This document shows, in pieces, positions 9,203-19,478 of a stretch of DNA of 64,000 nucleotides; the first letter of the stretch is position 1, and each line of letters opens with the position of its first letter. The stretch covers positions 3,100,001 to 3,164,000 of the forward strand of contig NZ_JAIVFL010000001.1 in assembly GCF_022760805.1 (NCBI RefSeq). Reading direction: 5' to 3'. Under the pieces are notes generated by a model that did no database searches, was not told the origin of the DNA, and saw only the letters and a program-made list of their open reading frames with translations. A program made the translations under genes and the position numbers. This DNA is from Candidatus Mycolicibacterium alkanivorans (GTDB taxonomy: Bacteria > Actinomycetota > Actinomycetes > Mycobacteriales > Mycobacteriaceae).

Positions 9203-9562
9203 CTAACTAATCCGTAGCGGCGGGTGGCCGGGACCAGCGTTCCGCAGCCACAATGTGCGTTTCTCGGCGTCGACGAGATACCAGAGCCGTCCGCCGCTGG
9301 TGACCTCGTATTGCCATTGCTCCATTTCGACGCCGCGGTGCACGCCGCTGGCGAGGCGGCCCTTGAGTCGGTGGTGTCGGCCGGTCGCCATCGGATTGTC
9401 CGGCCGGGAACGCAGTTCTTGCCACGCCACCGCGGTATTGGCTGGGGCCTGCTGGCATAGCGCCTCCCAGCCCTTCACCGCTTCATTGGTGGCGAATCGC
9501 AGCTCCCACTCGGCGGCTGTGCCGGCCGGCGGTGCGACTCGATCACCACGTTTGGGCGCCAA
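9203..9562 (-). CDS. Putative RelE-like toxin of a toxin-antitoxin pair
   Basis: A 119-residue basic protein. Its C-terminal half reads like a RelE/ParE-type toxin: HRLKGRLASG, EQWQYEVTSGGRLWYLVD, then a TLWLRNAGPGHPP end similar to the terminal strand of such toxins. The start is a TTG at 9560-9562, four bases after the stop of the upstream gene, so the two are almost certainly co-transcribed and coupled. Tandem spacing, antitoxin-first order and small size all fit a type II toxin-antitoxin module. The family was recognised by pattern only, and toxicity is not shown. Confidence 0.6.
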   Translation of the reverse strand: MAPKRGDRVAPPAGTAAEWELRFATNEAVKGWEALCQQAPANTAVAWQELRSRPDNPMATGRHHRLKGRLASGVHRGVEMEQWQYEVTSGGRLWYLVDAEKRTLWLRNAGPGHPPLRIS

Positions 9563-9566
9563 TCCG

Positions 9567-10040
9567 TTACCCGCGGCTGGGCTGGGGAACTGGTCCGAAG
9601 TCGCCGTCGCTGGGCTCGATCAATACTGCGGTCAACTCGGGATCAGCCAACACCTCCGCGGTATGTCGCCAGCTATCAATCACTTGCACCACCGGCGCCG
9701 GATTATCGATCGCGTCAGCCGCTCGCATCGTCGACACCAGCTCCGCCACGAACTCCCGCACCTCATCGCGGGACAAAAACACCACCCACGGAAATATGTC
9801 GGGCACGATCTCGGTGACCAGTTCGCGCACATACGGATCACGCTGCATCAACGCGGCGAAGATTCGCACGGTCACCGACGACGCTTCCTGCGCTTGAGCA
9901 GCGCGCGTGACTGTCGTCAACACCAGGTCTTCGGCGTCGCGGCGCTGGACCCGCAGAACGCGGCTCTGCGAACGGCGCAGCCAGCCCTCAACGGTGGCCT
10001 TACCGCGCAGTTGCAGGTCCGAGAACGTCACGGTTTCCAT
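9567..10040 (-). CDS. Putative antitoxin partner (Phd-like N-terminus)
   Basis: A 157-residue acidic protein. The N-terminus METVTFSDLQLRGKATVEGW and the following basic stretch RSQSRVLRVQRRDAEDLVLTT resemble Phd/YefM-type antitoxins, in which a short DNA-binding fold ends in an 'LRxRDGEDLVL' element. The longer helical C-terminus would bind the toxin. It is followed after four bases by the RelE-like gene. The ATG at 10038-10040 lies just below an AT-rich promoter whose predicted transcript would begin at or next to the start codon. Assignment rests on gene pairing and partial sequence resemblance. Confidence 0.6.
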   Translation of the reverse strand: METVTFSDLQLRGKATVEGWLRRSQSRVLRVQRRDAEDLVLTTVTRAAQAQEASSVTVRIFAALMQRDPYVRELVTEIVPDIFPWVVFLSRDEVREFVAELVSTMRAADAIDNPAPVVQVIDSWRHTAEVLADPELTAVLIEPSDGDFGPVPQPSRG

Positions 10041-10041
10041 A

Positions 10042-10076
10042 ACATTAAATGTACTTCTAAAGTTAGAGTTTGTCGA
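10042..10076 (-). promoter_or_regulatory. AT-rich promoter and small palindrome of the toxin-antitoxin pair
   Basis: Read on the minus strand there is a -35-like TCGACA (10071-10076), a 17-base spacer and a -10-like TACATT (10048-10053). Only seven bases separate the -10 from the ATG, so transcription would start at or beside the start codon and give a leaderless mRNA. The -10 overlaps an 11-base palindrome ACATTAAATGT (10042-10052), a natural place for autorepression by the antitoxin. The patch is conspicuously AT-rich for this genome. Confidence 0.5.
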
Positions 10077-10205
10077 GGTTGTGATGACGTCCGGCACCCC
10101 AAGTGCTCGGCGCTTTCGCGCGTCGCCGAAGTGCCCGCGGGTGTGGTCAGCCGCAAATGCAACACAATCGGGCGACTACGTCGACCGGGGTGCGAGAATC
10201 GTCTG

Positions 10206-10514
10206 GTGGATCAGGCCGGGCCGCGTTGGGTGCCGACTCGACTTCGGCCGGGGCTGCGCAAACCGTGGGTCAAGGCGCTGTTGGTGGTGGCGGTGTTCGC
10301 GGCACTCGCGGGTATCTTCATGCTGGTCTCCGAACGCAAGGACTCGTCGTACTGGGCGGGCTACGCCGACGGTCAGCGGTGGGTGCACGAGGGCGGGTAT
10401 CAGGCCCACGAGCAGTCGATCACCGCATACTGCCGCGGAACGGCCGGCGGACAGCAGAACCCGGGCAAGTTCGAGCACGGCTGTATCGACGGTGCGCACA
10501 ACGCGATGAAGTGA
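10206..10514 (+). CDS. Small single-pass membrane or secreted protein
   Basis: A 102-residue protein starting at GTG 10206, with one hydrophobic helix (ALLVVAVFAALAGIFMLV, residues about 24-42) after a basic N-terminus. This is followed by an extracytoplasmic part with two Cys (YCRGTAG, HGCIDGAH) that could form a disulfide. The Gly/Trp/His-rich segment YWAGYADGQRWVHEGGYQAH looks like a small mycobacterial cell-envelope protein. Codon third positions are G/C-rich only in this frame. No family was recognised. It converges on the mmpL gene. Confidence 0.65.
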   Translation: MDQAGPRWVPTRLRPGLRKPWVKALLVVAVFAALAGIFMLVSERKDSSYWAGYADGQRWVHEGGYQAHEQSITAYCRGTAGGQQNPGKFEHGCIDGAHNAMK

Positions 10515-10532
10515 CCGCTATTGCGTTGTGGT

Positions 10533-10547
10533 GCCCAGCATCTGGGC
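10533..10547. terminator. Short hairpin between convergent genes
   Basis: Perfect inverted repeat GCCCAG-cat-CTGGGC in the 64-base gap between the small membrane protein gene (plus) and mmpL (minus). Mycobacterial terminators often lack a U-tract, so it could stop transcription from both sides. The support is structural only. Confidence 0.35.
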
Positions 10548-10578
10548 TCGGTCCACGCCCCCTATCGCCCGCAAGTGC

Positions 10579-13482
10579 TCACACATCGCGCCGTGCCGGG
10601 GCGGCGACAGCCTCCGTCAGCTCCGTGCGCGGCTGCGGCCACGGGTTCGGTTCCGGACGCTGCCGAACCCGTTGCGGCCACCAGAACCAGCGGCCGAGCA
10701 GTGCGGCGATCGACGGCGTCATGAACGAACGGATCACCAGGGTGTCGACCAGCAGGCCCATACCGATGGTAGTGCCCACCTGAGCCAGGATCGTCAGGTC
10801 GGAGAACGCCATCGCCGCCATGGTCACCGCGAACACCAGGCCCGCGGAGGTGACCACCGAGCCGCTGCCGCCCATGGCCCGGATGACTCCGGTGTTCAGG
10901 CCGGCGCCGATCTCCTCCTTGAGTCGGGAGACCAACAGCAGGTTGTAGTCCGAGCCGACCGCCAGCAGGATGATGACCGACATCACCAGGACCATCCAGT
11001 GCAGGGGACGGCCGATCAGGTGCTGCCAGATCAACACCGACATGCCGAACGACGTGCCCAGCGAGAGCAGCACCGTACCCACGATCGACGCGGCGGCCAC
11101 CACGGCCCGGGTCAGGACCAGCATGATGATAAAGATCAGGCACAGCGCCGCGATCCCGGCGATCATCAGGTCGTAGTTCGCGCTCTCCTGCATGTCCTTG
11201 TAGCTGGCGGCCGTGCCGGCCAGGTAGATCTTGGAGCCCTCCAGCGGGGTGCCCTTGATCGCCTCGAACGCGGCGTTCTTGATCGGGTCGATGTGCGAGA
11301 TGCCTTCGGGAGACATCGGATCACCCTCGTGAGAGATGATGAACCGCACCGCTTTTCCGTCCGGTGACAGGAACATCTTCATCCCGCGTTTGAAGTCGGG
11401 GTTGTCGAAGGCCTCGGGCGGCAGATAGAACGAGTCGTCGTTCTTGGCGTCGTCGAACGCCTTGCCCATCGCGCTCTGGTTCTCCTGCATGGCCGCGATC
11501 TGGTCGTACATGCCGGACTGCGTGCTCTGCATGGTGAGCTGCATGGTCCGCATCGACTTCATCGTCTCGATCATCGGCGGCATGGTCGCGCGCATCTGCG
11601 CGGTCAGCATGTCGAGCTGATGCAGGCTGGGTACCAGCTGCTGGAAGTCGTCGGTCATGGTGTCGATGCCGTCGAGGGTGTCGAACACCGAGCGGATCGA
11701 CCAGCACACCGGGATGTCGAAGCAGTGCGGTTCCCAGTAGAAGTAGTTGCGAATCGGACGGAAGAAGTCGTCGAAGTCCGAGATGTGGTCACGCAATGTC
11801 TGAATGTCGGCCAGGGTCAGGTCCATCTTGCCGACCATGTCGTGGGTGACGGCGTTGAGGTCGCCCATCAGGTTGTACATCTGCGTCATGGTGGCGATGG
11901 AGACGTTCATGTCGTCGCCCATCTTCAGCATGTCCTTCATGCGGTCCTGCAGGTACGACTGATTCATCGTCTGCGTCGTGCCCTGCATGCCGAGCATGAA
12001 CGGGATCGAGCTGTGCTCGATCGGGGTGCCCAGGGGCCGGGTGATGGTCTGGACCCGGCCGACGCCGGGCGTGTGGAACATCGCCTTGGCGACCCGGTCG
12101 ATCACCAGGAAATCCGCGGAGTTGCGCAGATCGTGATCGCTCTCGACCATCAGCAGCTCAGGGCTCAGCCGGGCCGCCGGGAAATGCCGTTCCGCGGCGG
12201 CGAATCCCTCGCTGGCGGGGATGTCGGGCGGGAGGTAGTGCCGGTCGTTGTAATCGGTCCGGTAGCTGGGCAGCGCAATGAGACCGATCAGACACAATGC
12301 CACCGTCGAGACGAGGATCGGTCCGGGCCAGCGGACCACCGCGGCACCGATGCGGCGCCAGAACCGTTCCCGGGTGGCGCGTTTGGGCTCCAGCAGGTTG
12401 AAGTGGCTGGCCACCGTCACGACCGCGGGCCCCAGCGTCATCGCGGCTGCCACCACGACCAGCATGCCGATGGCCAGTGGGATGCCCAGCGAGTTGAACA
12501 TCGGGCTGCGGGTGAAGTGCAAGCAGAACATCGCGCCGGCGATGGTCAGGCCGGAGCCGAGGATCACGTGGCCGGTCCCGTGATACATCTCGTAGTAGGC
12601 GGACTCTTTGTCCTTGCCTTTCGAGCGGCCCTCCTGATAGCGCCCGAAGAGGAAGATGACGTAGTCGGTGCCGGCAGCGATGGCCAGCATGACGAGCAGG
12701 TTGACCGCGAAGGTGGACAGGCCGATCAGGTGGTAGTGGCCGAGGAACGCCACCACACCGCGCGCCACCCCCAACTCCAGGAACACCATGATCAGCGCCA
12801 GGACCACGGTGATGATAGACCGGTAGACGAACAGCAGCATCAGTGTGATGACGCCGAAGGTCAGACCGGTGATCAGGCGCAGGCTTCGGTCACCGGCGAT
12901 GTGGGTGTCGGCGATCAGCGCGGACGGGCCGGTGACGTAGGCCTTGATCCCGGGTGGCGCAGGGACGCTCTCGACGACCTTCTTGACCGCCTCCACCGAC
13001 TCGTTGGCCAGCCCCTCGCCCATGTTGCCGGCGAGGTAGGCCTGCACATAGGCCGACTTGCCGTCGGCGCTCTGCGAGCCGGCCGCGGTCAGCGGGTCGC
13101 TCCAGAAGTCCTGGACGTGCTCGACGTGCTTGCGGTCGGCGTCGAGCCTGCTGATGATCTCGTTGTAGTACTGGTGGGCGGCGTCGCCGAGTGGCTGGTC
13201 GCTCTCCAGCACGATCATCACCGACGTGTTGGAGTCGAACTCCTGGAACGTCTTGCCGATCGTGTTCATGGCGATGGTCGACGGCGCGTCGCTGGCCGCC
13301 ATCGGCGTCGACTGTGCCTGTCCGACCACCTCGATCTGAGGCACGGCGACGTTGGTGAAGATCGTCAGTGCCAGCCAGCCGAGGATGATCGGCACCGACA
13401 ACCAGCGGATCCAGTGCGCGATGTGCGGCCGGTTGCCGTGTTCGTCGACCCGGGGCCGCTCGCCCTTGTTGAGGGCGATCAT
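10579..13482 (-). CDS. MmpL family RND transporter
   Basis: A 967-residue polytopic membrane protein with the MmpL pattern. There is a first helix near residues 28-46 ([21 protein letters not shown]), a large periplasmic loop, a five-helix block around 200-370 with [13 protein letters not shown], a second helix near 390, a large loop, and a final block around 770-930 with [14 protein letters not shown]. MmpL proteins use the proton gradient to export lipids or siderophores across the inner membrane. The length equals that of MmpL4-type proteins, but the cargo cannot be read from sequence. Its ATG overlaps the mmpS stop in an ATGA, so the two are coupled. The upstream acyltransferase in the same orientation suggests an acylated lipid as cargo. 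Confidence 0.92.
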   Translation of the reverse strand: MIALNKGERPRVDEHGNRPHIAHWIRWLSVPIILGWLALTIFTNVAVPQIEVVGQAQSTPMAASDAPSTIAMNTIGKTFQEFDSNTSVMIVLESDQPLGDAAHQYYNEIISRLDADRKHVEHVQDFWSDPLTAAGSQSADGKSAYVQAYLAGNMGEGLANESVEAVKKVVESVPAPPGIKAYVTGPSALIADTHIAGDRSLRLITGLTFGVITLMLLFVYRSIITVVLALIMVFLELGVARGVVAFLGHYHLIGLSTFAVNLLVMLAIAAGTDYVIFLFGRYQEGRSKGKDKESAYYEMYHGTGHVILGSGLTIAGAMFCLHFTRSPMFNSLGIPLAIGMLVVVAAAMTLGPAVVTVASHFNLLEPKRATRERFWRRIGAAVVRWPGPILVSTVALCLIGLIALPSYRTDYNDRHYLPPDIPASEGFAAAERHFPAARLSPELLMVESDHDLRNSADFLVIDRVAKAMFHTPGVGRVQTITRPLGTPIEHSSIPFMLGMQGTTQTMNQSYLQDRMKDMLKMGDDMNVSIATMTQMYNLMGDLNAVTHDMVGKMDLTLADIQTLRDHISDFDDFFRPIRNYFYWEPHCFDIPVCWSIRSVFDTLDGIDTMTDDFQQLVPSLHQLDMLTAQMRATMPPMIETMKSMRTMQLTMQSTQSGMYDQIAAMQENQSAMGKAFDDAKNDDSFYLPPEAFDNPDFKRGMKMFLSPDGKAVRFIISHEGDPMSPEGISHIDPIKNAAFEAIKGTPLEGSKIYLAGTAASYKDMQESANYDLMIAGIAALCLIFIIMLVLTRAVVAAASIVGTVLLSLGTSFGMSVLIWQHLIGRPLHWMVLVMSVIILLAVGSDYNLLLVSRLKEEIGAGLNTGVIRAMGGSGSVVTSAGLVFAVTMAAMAFSDLTILAQVGTTIGMGLLVDTLVIRSFMTPSIAALLGRWFWWPQRVRQRPEPNPWPQPRTELTEAVAAPARRDV

Positions 13483-14033
13483 GCGGACTTGACCAGGCAG
13501 AAGGTCTGCGCGTTGACCCCGGTGGAGGTCTTCTCGTCCTTTAGCTCGCCGTTGACGGTGATGCGGCAGCCGATGGTGTCGCTGTCACCCTGCGCGACAA
13601 TGTTGGCCGAGGCGGCGGGTGCGGTGGTGGTCAGAGTCAGCGACCAGGGCAGGGTCACGTCGCGGGCGATCTGTGGGGTCGCGTCCAGGTCGAGGTAGTT
13701 GATGGTCGCGACGGTTCCCGGTGGGCCGTAGATCTCGTAGACCACGGTCTTGGGGTTGAACGGCTTGGGGTCGTTGGCCAGTCCGCTGCCCTCGCGGGTG
13801 AGTTCGGCTTTGCCGAAGAACCCGTGCAGCCGGTTGACGGCGAACGCGGCGACCACGATGACGATGAGGATGACGAGCGGCAGCCACAACTTGCGCAGCA
13901 GGCGCATGGGGCCGCCACGCCTCTTCTTGCGAGGTTTGGTGGCTGGTTGCGCTTCGTGCTCGGCTGGCGGCGTCGGCGCGGTCGGCTCGGCCCCGGGCGA
14001 AGCGGCGGAATAGGTCTGGCTCTCCAAAGTCAC
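13479..14033 (-). CDS. MmpS family accessory protein with extended N-terminus
   Basis: A 184-residue protein with one membrane helix (residues about 49-66, [18 protein letters not shown]) and a periplasmic beta domain carrying MmpS blocks [15 protein letters not shown] and [15 protein letters not shown], plus a terminal Cys. MmpS proteins partner with MmpL transporters. Usual MmpS proteins are about 140 residues; this one has 42 extra Pro/Ala/Lys-rich residues before an internal Met. The GTG at 14031-14033 is nevertheless well supported by AAGGGAGG at proper distance. It overlaps mmpL by ATGA. The gap above it (14034-14174) should hold a promoter; none was clear. Confidence 0.88.
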   Translation of the reverse strand: MTLESQTYSAASPGAEPTAPTPPAEHEAQPATKPRKKRRGGPMRLLRKLWLPLVILIVIVVAAFAVNRLHGFFGKAELTREGSGLANDPKPFNPKTVVYEIYGPPGTVATINYLDLDATPQIARDVTLPWSLTLTTTAPAASANIVAQGDSDTIGCRITVNGELKDEKTSTGVNAQTFCLVKSA

Positions 14034-14174
14034 GACCGTCCTCCCTTCGCATTGAGCGGGTCAGCCTGTCGAATTGCCGCCGCTGCAGTTAGCACCGCTA
14101 CATAGTACGACTAACGGTTGTTTCATCCTAACGCCTGTGAGACGCGTCATGGGTTGGTAAGTGGCTCACCGGCG

Positions 14175-15515
14175 TCACCGCGACGCGGGCTCGAAGACGG
14201 CCGGCAATCCGAAGTCGTCGAGGGCGGTGCGCACCCACGTCGCCAGTTCGTCTCGGGTGTTGGGACCACCGGCTTTCCAGGACGTCACCGAGAGCGACAC
14301 CTTGCCGTTGGCCCGCAGGGACGCCAGGAACAACATGCCACCCAGCCGATCGAGGATCTCGGCGGTGATGCGCGACTCCCCCTGCCGTGCGATCATGAAC
14401 TCGGCGTCGGTGCCGTCCGGCCGGTTGACCGGGGCGGGCACCTGACCCAGATTCGAGCAGCCGACCGGGGCGTCGGACCCGAGGGCCATGCCCTCGAGTC
14501 GGCGGGCGAGCCGGACCGGGACCAGCGGGGTCAGGGCCAGCGGACCCAGCAGGTCCAGGCCGTTCTCGGACAGGTCGGCCAGGTTCTTCTTCAGCTCGGC
14601 CCTGATACCGCTGAGGCTCGTCGCGACACCGCGGGGGTCGACGGTGACCATCATGCCGGTCAGGGCATTGCCGCGGGTGTCGCCCTCGGTCCGCTCGCTG
14701 ACCGGCATCGACAGCTTGACCATGCCGTTGCCGTCGACCCGGCCGACGAGCTGGCCGATCCGTGCGGCGATCCCGGCGAACAACGAATTGCTCGTTCCGC
14801 CAAGGGCTTCCACGCGTTCCAGCCAGAGCCGTTCGTCGATGAAGACGGCCACCATGGGTGCGGCGACCAGTTTGGTGTCGTCGACTTTGGCCGCCGGCGC
14901 AGAACGGACGGCCGACGTGTTGAGCTCGCCCTTGTTGTTGCGTGCCAGTCGCACCGCCGCGGCGGCGGCCTTGGCCATCTCCGGGACGGCACGCGCCATC
15001 TGAAGGCCGTCCTCGCGCAGCGCCTGGCTGCGGGGACGAGACGCCGGCTCCGGATAGCCCAGATCCCGGGTGAGGCCGCCGGCCGCCTCGGCCACCGCCT
15101 GGGTGAACGCCAGCCCGTCGCTGACGGTGTGGGATGTCACCAGCGAGACCGCCGCGCCGCCGCCGGTCAGCAGCTGCACCGCCAGACGCCACGACGGCCC
15201 GTACTCCGGGTCGATGGGCAACCGCAATTGCTCGTCGGCCCAGGCGAACACCTCGCTGCGGGGCCGCATCTTAGCGGACAACTCGATGTCGGCGGGGCCA
15301 CGCCAGGTTACCCAGTGATGCCTTCCGAAGGGCAGGGGCGACCTCTCGACACGCCGGCCCAGTAGGCCGGAGCCGAGATTGCGGTGGAATCGGCGCAGCC
15401 CCTCGAGGTCGACGGGGTGCTCGTAGATCCAGATGAACTGCGGCAACGGACCCCTGCCGAGAGCCCGCAAACCCAGAAACGAACCCTGATCGATGTAGGC
15501 CAACGTGTTGTCCAC
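14175..15515 (-). CDS. Condensation-fold acyltransferase (PapA or WS/DGAT-like)
   Basis: A 446-residue protein starting at GTG 15515. It has the HxxxDG active-site motif (HTVSDG, near residue 128) and later blocks (SLFAGIAARIGQLVGR, MPVSERTEGDTRGNAL, GCSNLGQVPAPVN) typical of the superfamily of PapA transferases, wax ester synthases and NRPS condensation domains. Such enzymes move acyl groups from carrier protein or CoA onto hydroxyls of lipids. It lies 141 bases upstream of mmpS-mmpL on the same strand, suggesting synthesis and export of an acylated envelope lipid. The exact acceptor cannot be assigned. Confidence 0.78.
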   Translation of the reverse strand: MDNTLAYIDQGSFLGLRALGRGPLPQFIWIYEHPVDLEGLRRFHRNLGSGLLGRRVERSPLPFGRHHWVTWRGPADIELSAKMRPRSEVFAWADEQLRLPIDPEYGPSWRLAVQLLTGGGAAVSLVTSHTVSDGLAFTQAVAEAAGGLTRDLGYPEPASRPRSQALREDGLQMARAVPEMAKAAAAAVRLARNNKGELNTSAVRSAPAAKVDDTKLVAAPMVAVFIDERLWLERVEALGGTSNSLFAGIAARIGQLVGRVDGNGMVKLSMPVSERTEGDTRGNALTGMMVTVDPRGVATSLSGIRAELKKNLADLSENGLDLLGPLALTPLVPVRLARRLEGMALGSDAPVGCSNLGQVPAPVNRPDGTDAEFMIARQGESRITAEILDRLGGMLFLASLRANGKVSLSVTSWKAGGPNTRDELATWVRTALDDFGLPAVFEPASR

Positions 15516-15541
15516 ACGCGTATGGTAGGCGGCTCCGGCGC

Positions 15542-15895
15542 CTACTCCGGTTCGGGCGTCGCTGTGCCGCGCCGCCGGAGCGCGACACCCAGCTCTTCCG
15601 GGGGAACGGGATGACCTTCGGCGCAGCGGATTTCGACGGTGGCGTCGGCGCGGCAGCCCAGATGGGTCAACCGCAGCCGAGAATCGTCGGCCAGGTGGCG
15701 ACGACCCCACTCGAACATCGACCACACCACCGACATCAACTCCGTGCCCGCCTCGGTCAGCACGTACTCGTCACGCACCCGCTGCCCCGGCTCCCGGTAC
15801 GGGCGACGGACGAGCAGCCCGGCGTCGACGAGTTCGCCCAGCCGCGCCGAGGTCGCCGCCTTGGTGATCCCGACGCGGCGCGGTCGGGCGGGGCC
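15542..15895 (-). pseudogene. HxlR-type regulator, N-terminus lost
   Basis: The C-terminal two thirds of a HxlR winged-helix regulator are clear: GITKAATSARLGELVDAGLLVRRPY (recognition helix and wing start), VRDEYVLTEAGTELMSVV and MFEWGRRHLAD. The expected N-terminal 'Cys...WTLLILRDAF.G..RF.DF' part is missing. Above about 15895 the minus-strand sequence has no HxlR character, and the plus strand instead encodes a relaxase fragment. The frame stays open upstream but is not homologous. Probably inactive; it lay at the head of the acyltransferase-mmpSL set and may once have controlled it. Confidence 0.65.
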
Positions 15896-16096
15896 TTTAT
15901 GGAGGAATCCGTACACGGTTTCGACCTCATGTTCGCAGCCGCCGAGAGTGTGTCGCTGGTGCGGACGCTGACCGGCGAGATGACAAGAAAAGTCGTCACT
16001 GAGGCGCACGTGCGAGCGGTCCGAGCCGCCCTGGATTACCTGCACCAACATGCCGGATACACGCGGGTGCACAACCCCGTTGACCGGGAAAAAGGG
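15890..16096 (+). pseudogene. Fragment of a MobF/TrwC-type conjugative relaxase
   Basis: In the frame with ATG at 15899 the sequence reads HGFDLMFAAAESVSL and, later, YLHQHAGYTRVHNP. These correspond to conserved N-terminal parts of MobF relaxases ('GFDLTFSAPKSVS...' and 'HxGYTR'). The lysine usually found in the PKSVS block is Glu here. Nothing upstream (HxlR remnant) or downstream (ISL3 remnant) continues the gene, so it is a fragment of about 66 codons. It shows that a conjugative element was once here. Confidence 0.65.
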
Positions 16097-16467
16097 CTCT
16101 GTTGCCATGAATGTGGGTCGGGTGGGGTGTGCTATGTCTCGCGTGGGCGGAGCGGTCTGGGCGCACGGGTAGCTCATAGGTTCGAAAGCTCCTACACCTC
16201 GTACCAAGGAGCTTGCCCGTGCGCGCGACCACTTTACTCAACCGTGTCCTCGACCTGCCGAAGACCATGGTCGGCGCCTGTCCGCATTGCGATTTCCGTA
16301 CCCGGCACCGCTACGACACACCGATGGTGGATTCGGCGTGGCGGCACCTGGACCTAAGTGGGCGGGTATGTGTGCTCAAACTGCGGCGACGTCGGTTGCG
16401 CTGCCCCGAGCACGGTGTCCTGGCCGAGTCAGTGCCGTTCGCGCGGCCGGGATCGGGGTTCACCTAG
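16097..16467 (+). mobile_element. ISL3-family insertion sequence remnant
   Basis: Begins with GGCTCTGTTGCCATGAATGT, which looks like an ISL3-type terminal repeat. From GTG 16219 it encodes about 82 residues of the transposase N-terminus: RATTLLNRVLDLPK, then the zinc-finger part CPHCDFRTRHRYDT, VDSAWRHLDL, LRCPEHGV and FARPGSGFT, directly followed by TAG. Compared with full-length relatives it seems to lack about 20 residues between DLP and the first CxxC, and everything after the GSGFT block. Inactive. It lies between the relaxase fragment and the groEL-like gene. Confidence 0.75.
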
Positions 16468-16490
16468 GCCGCCGGAATGCGGCGGTCGTT

Positions 16491-18245
<1,755 letters not shown>

Positions 18246-18299
18246 CTACCCACCTCACGAGGCGACGCTGCCCGGCTGAAAACCAGCCCGCCGGGGCTA

Positions 18300-18335
18300 T
18301 CACTGCGGCGGGCCGGCGTACGGCTACCGCAGTGA
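18300..18335 (-). terminator. Hairpin after the alcohol dehydrogenase gene
   Basis: Perfect 9-base inverted repeat TCACTGCGG ... CCGCAGTGA with an 18-base loop. It starts a few bases downstream of the ADH stop on the minus strand and upstream of the groEL-like gene. It could end or attenuate transcription between the oxygenase operon and its chaperonin. No U-tract is present. Confidence 0.45.
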
Positions 18336-18340
18336 CCCGG

Positions 18341-19450
18341 TCAGGCGTGGATGATCACACCGCGGATGTTCTTGCCGTCTCGCAGGTCCTGATAGCCCTC
18401 GTTGACCTGGTCGAGGGTGTATCGGGTGGTGATCAACTCGTCGAGTTTGAGTTGGCCGGCGTCGTAGAGACGGAGCAACCGTACGATGTCGTACTGCGGG
18501 TTGGACGAGCCGAACAGTGTGCCCCTGATCGTCTTCTCATTGAGAGTCAGATCGCAACCCGAGACGTGCACGGTGAGTTTCGCCGGGTCCGCCAGCCCGG
18601 TGATGACCACGGTGCCGCCCTTACCGATCACCGCAGTCGCCGCGCTCACCACCTCCTCATCGACGGTGCCAACCAAGATCAGCGCCTGGTCGGCCCCCTG
18701 CCCCCAGGTGAGCTCCTTGACCTTGGCCGCCGCGGTAGCGGCGTCGGCGAAGGCATGGGTGGCACCGAATTTCATGGCGGTGTCACGTTTGAACGCCACC
18801 GGATCGACGACCACGACGTACTTCGCGCCCGCACTGACCGCACCTTGGACAGCGTTGATACCCAGCCCACCGACACCATAGATGACGGTGGTATCACCAG
18901 AGCGCACCCCGCCGGCGTACACCGAAGTGCCCCAGCCGGTCGGAACACCGCAACCCACCACCACCGCCGTCTCAAGCGGCAGCCAGTCATCGATCTTGAC
19001 CACCGAATGCTCGGAGACAGTCGCGCGTTCAGAAAATGTGCCCAGCATGCACATCGCCCCGAAATCCAGCCCGTCGCGGTGCAACCGGAAACTGCCGTCG
19101 GGCATGCACCCTTCGAGGATGGTGGCGCCCATGTCGCACAGGCTGGACCGTCCCGTCGCGCAGTACCGGCAGGTTCCACAGTTCGGGATGAAGCTGCACA
19201 CGACGTGATCACCCGGCTTGACCTTGGTGACCCCGGGCCCGACGTCCTCGATGATGCCCGCCCCCTCATGGCCCCCGACAATGGGATACCGCGGCGGCAG
19301 ATCACCGTCGGTCAAGTGCAGGTCCGAATGGCACAACCCGGCGGCGGTGTACTTGATCAGCACCTCGCCAACACCGGGACCATCGAGGTCGAGCTCCATG
19401 ATCTCGAACGGTTTCCCCGGCTCCAGCAACACTGCCGCGGTGGTCTTCAC
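18341..19450 (-). CDS. NDMA-dependent-type zinc alcohol dehydrogenase
   Basis: A 369-residue class III-like alcohol dehydrogenase. It has catalytic zinc residues in GLCHSDLHL and GGHEGAGIIEDVG, a structural zinc loop with four Cys (CGTCRYCATGRSSLC), and a nucleotide-binding stretch IYGVGGLGINAVQG. The overall sequence matches the mycobacterial NDMA-dependent alcohol dehydrogenases that hold their cofactor tightly and accompany alkane monooxygenases. It should oxidise the primary alcohol made by the monooxygenase to the aldehyde. It follows the aldehyde dehydrogenase gene by 28 bases on the same strand and ends just before a hairpin. Confidence 0.9.
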   Translation of the reverse strand: MKTTAAVLLEPGKPFEIMELDLDGPGVGEVLIKYTAAGLCHSDLHLTDGDLPPRYPIVGGHEGAGIIEDVGPGVTKVKPGDHVVCSFIPNCGTCRYCATGRSSLCDMGATILEGCMPDGSFRLHRDGLDFGAMCMLGTFSERATVSEHSVVKIDDWLPLETAVVVGCGVPTGWGTSVYAGGVRSGDTTVIYGVGGLGINAVQGAVSAGAKYVVVVDPVAFKRDTAMKFGATHAFADAATAAAKVKELTWGQGADQALILVGTVDEEVVSAATAVIGKGGTVVITGLADPAKLTVHVSGCDLTLNEKTIRGTLFGSSNPQYDIVRLLRLYDAGQLKLDELITTRYTLDQVNEGYQDLRDGKNIRGVIIHA

Positions 19451-19478
19451 CTGCTACTCCTCATCGGTACAGAGCCCC

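Noticed and set aside
11620..13698. Long plus-strand open frame opposite mmpL
   Set aside because: Antisense shadow; no domain character, while mmpL on the other strand is unmistakable.
14034..14174. IdeR- or TetR-type operator upstream of mmpS
   Set aside because: Only 5-base GTTAG/CTAAC arms were found; no match to the iron-box consensus.
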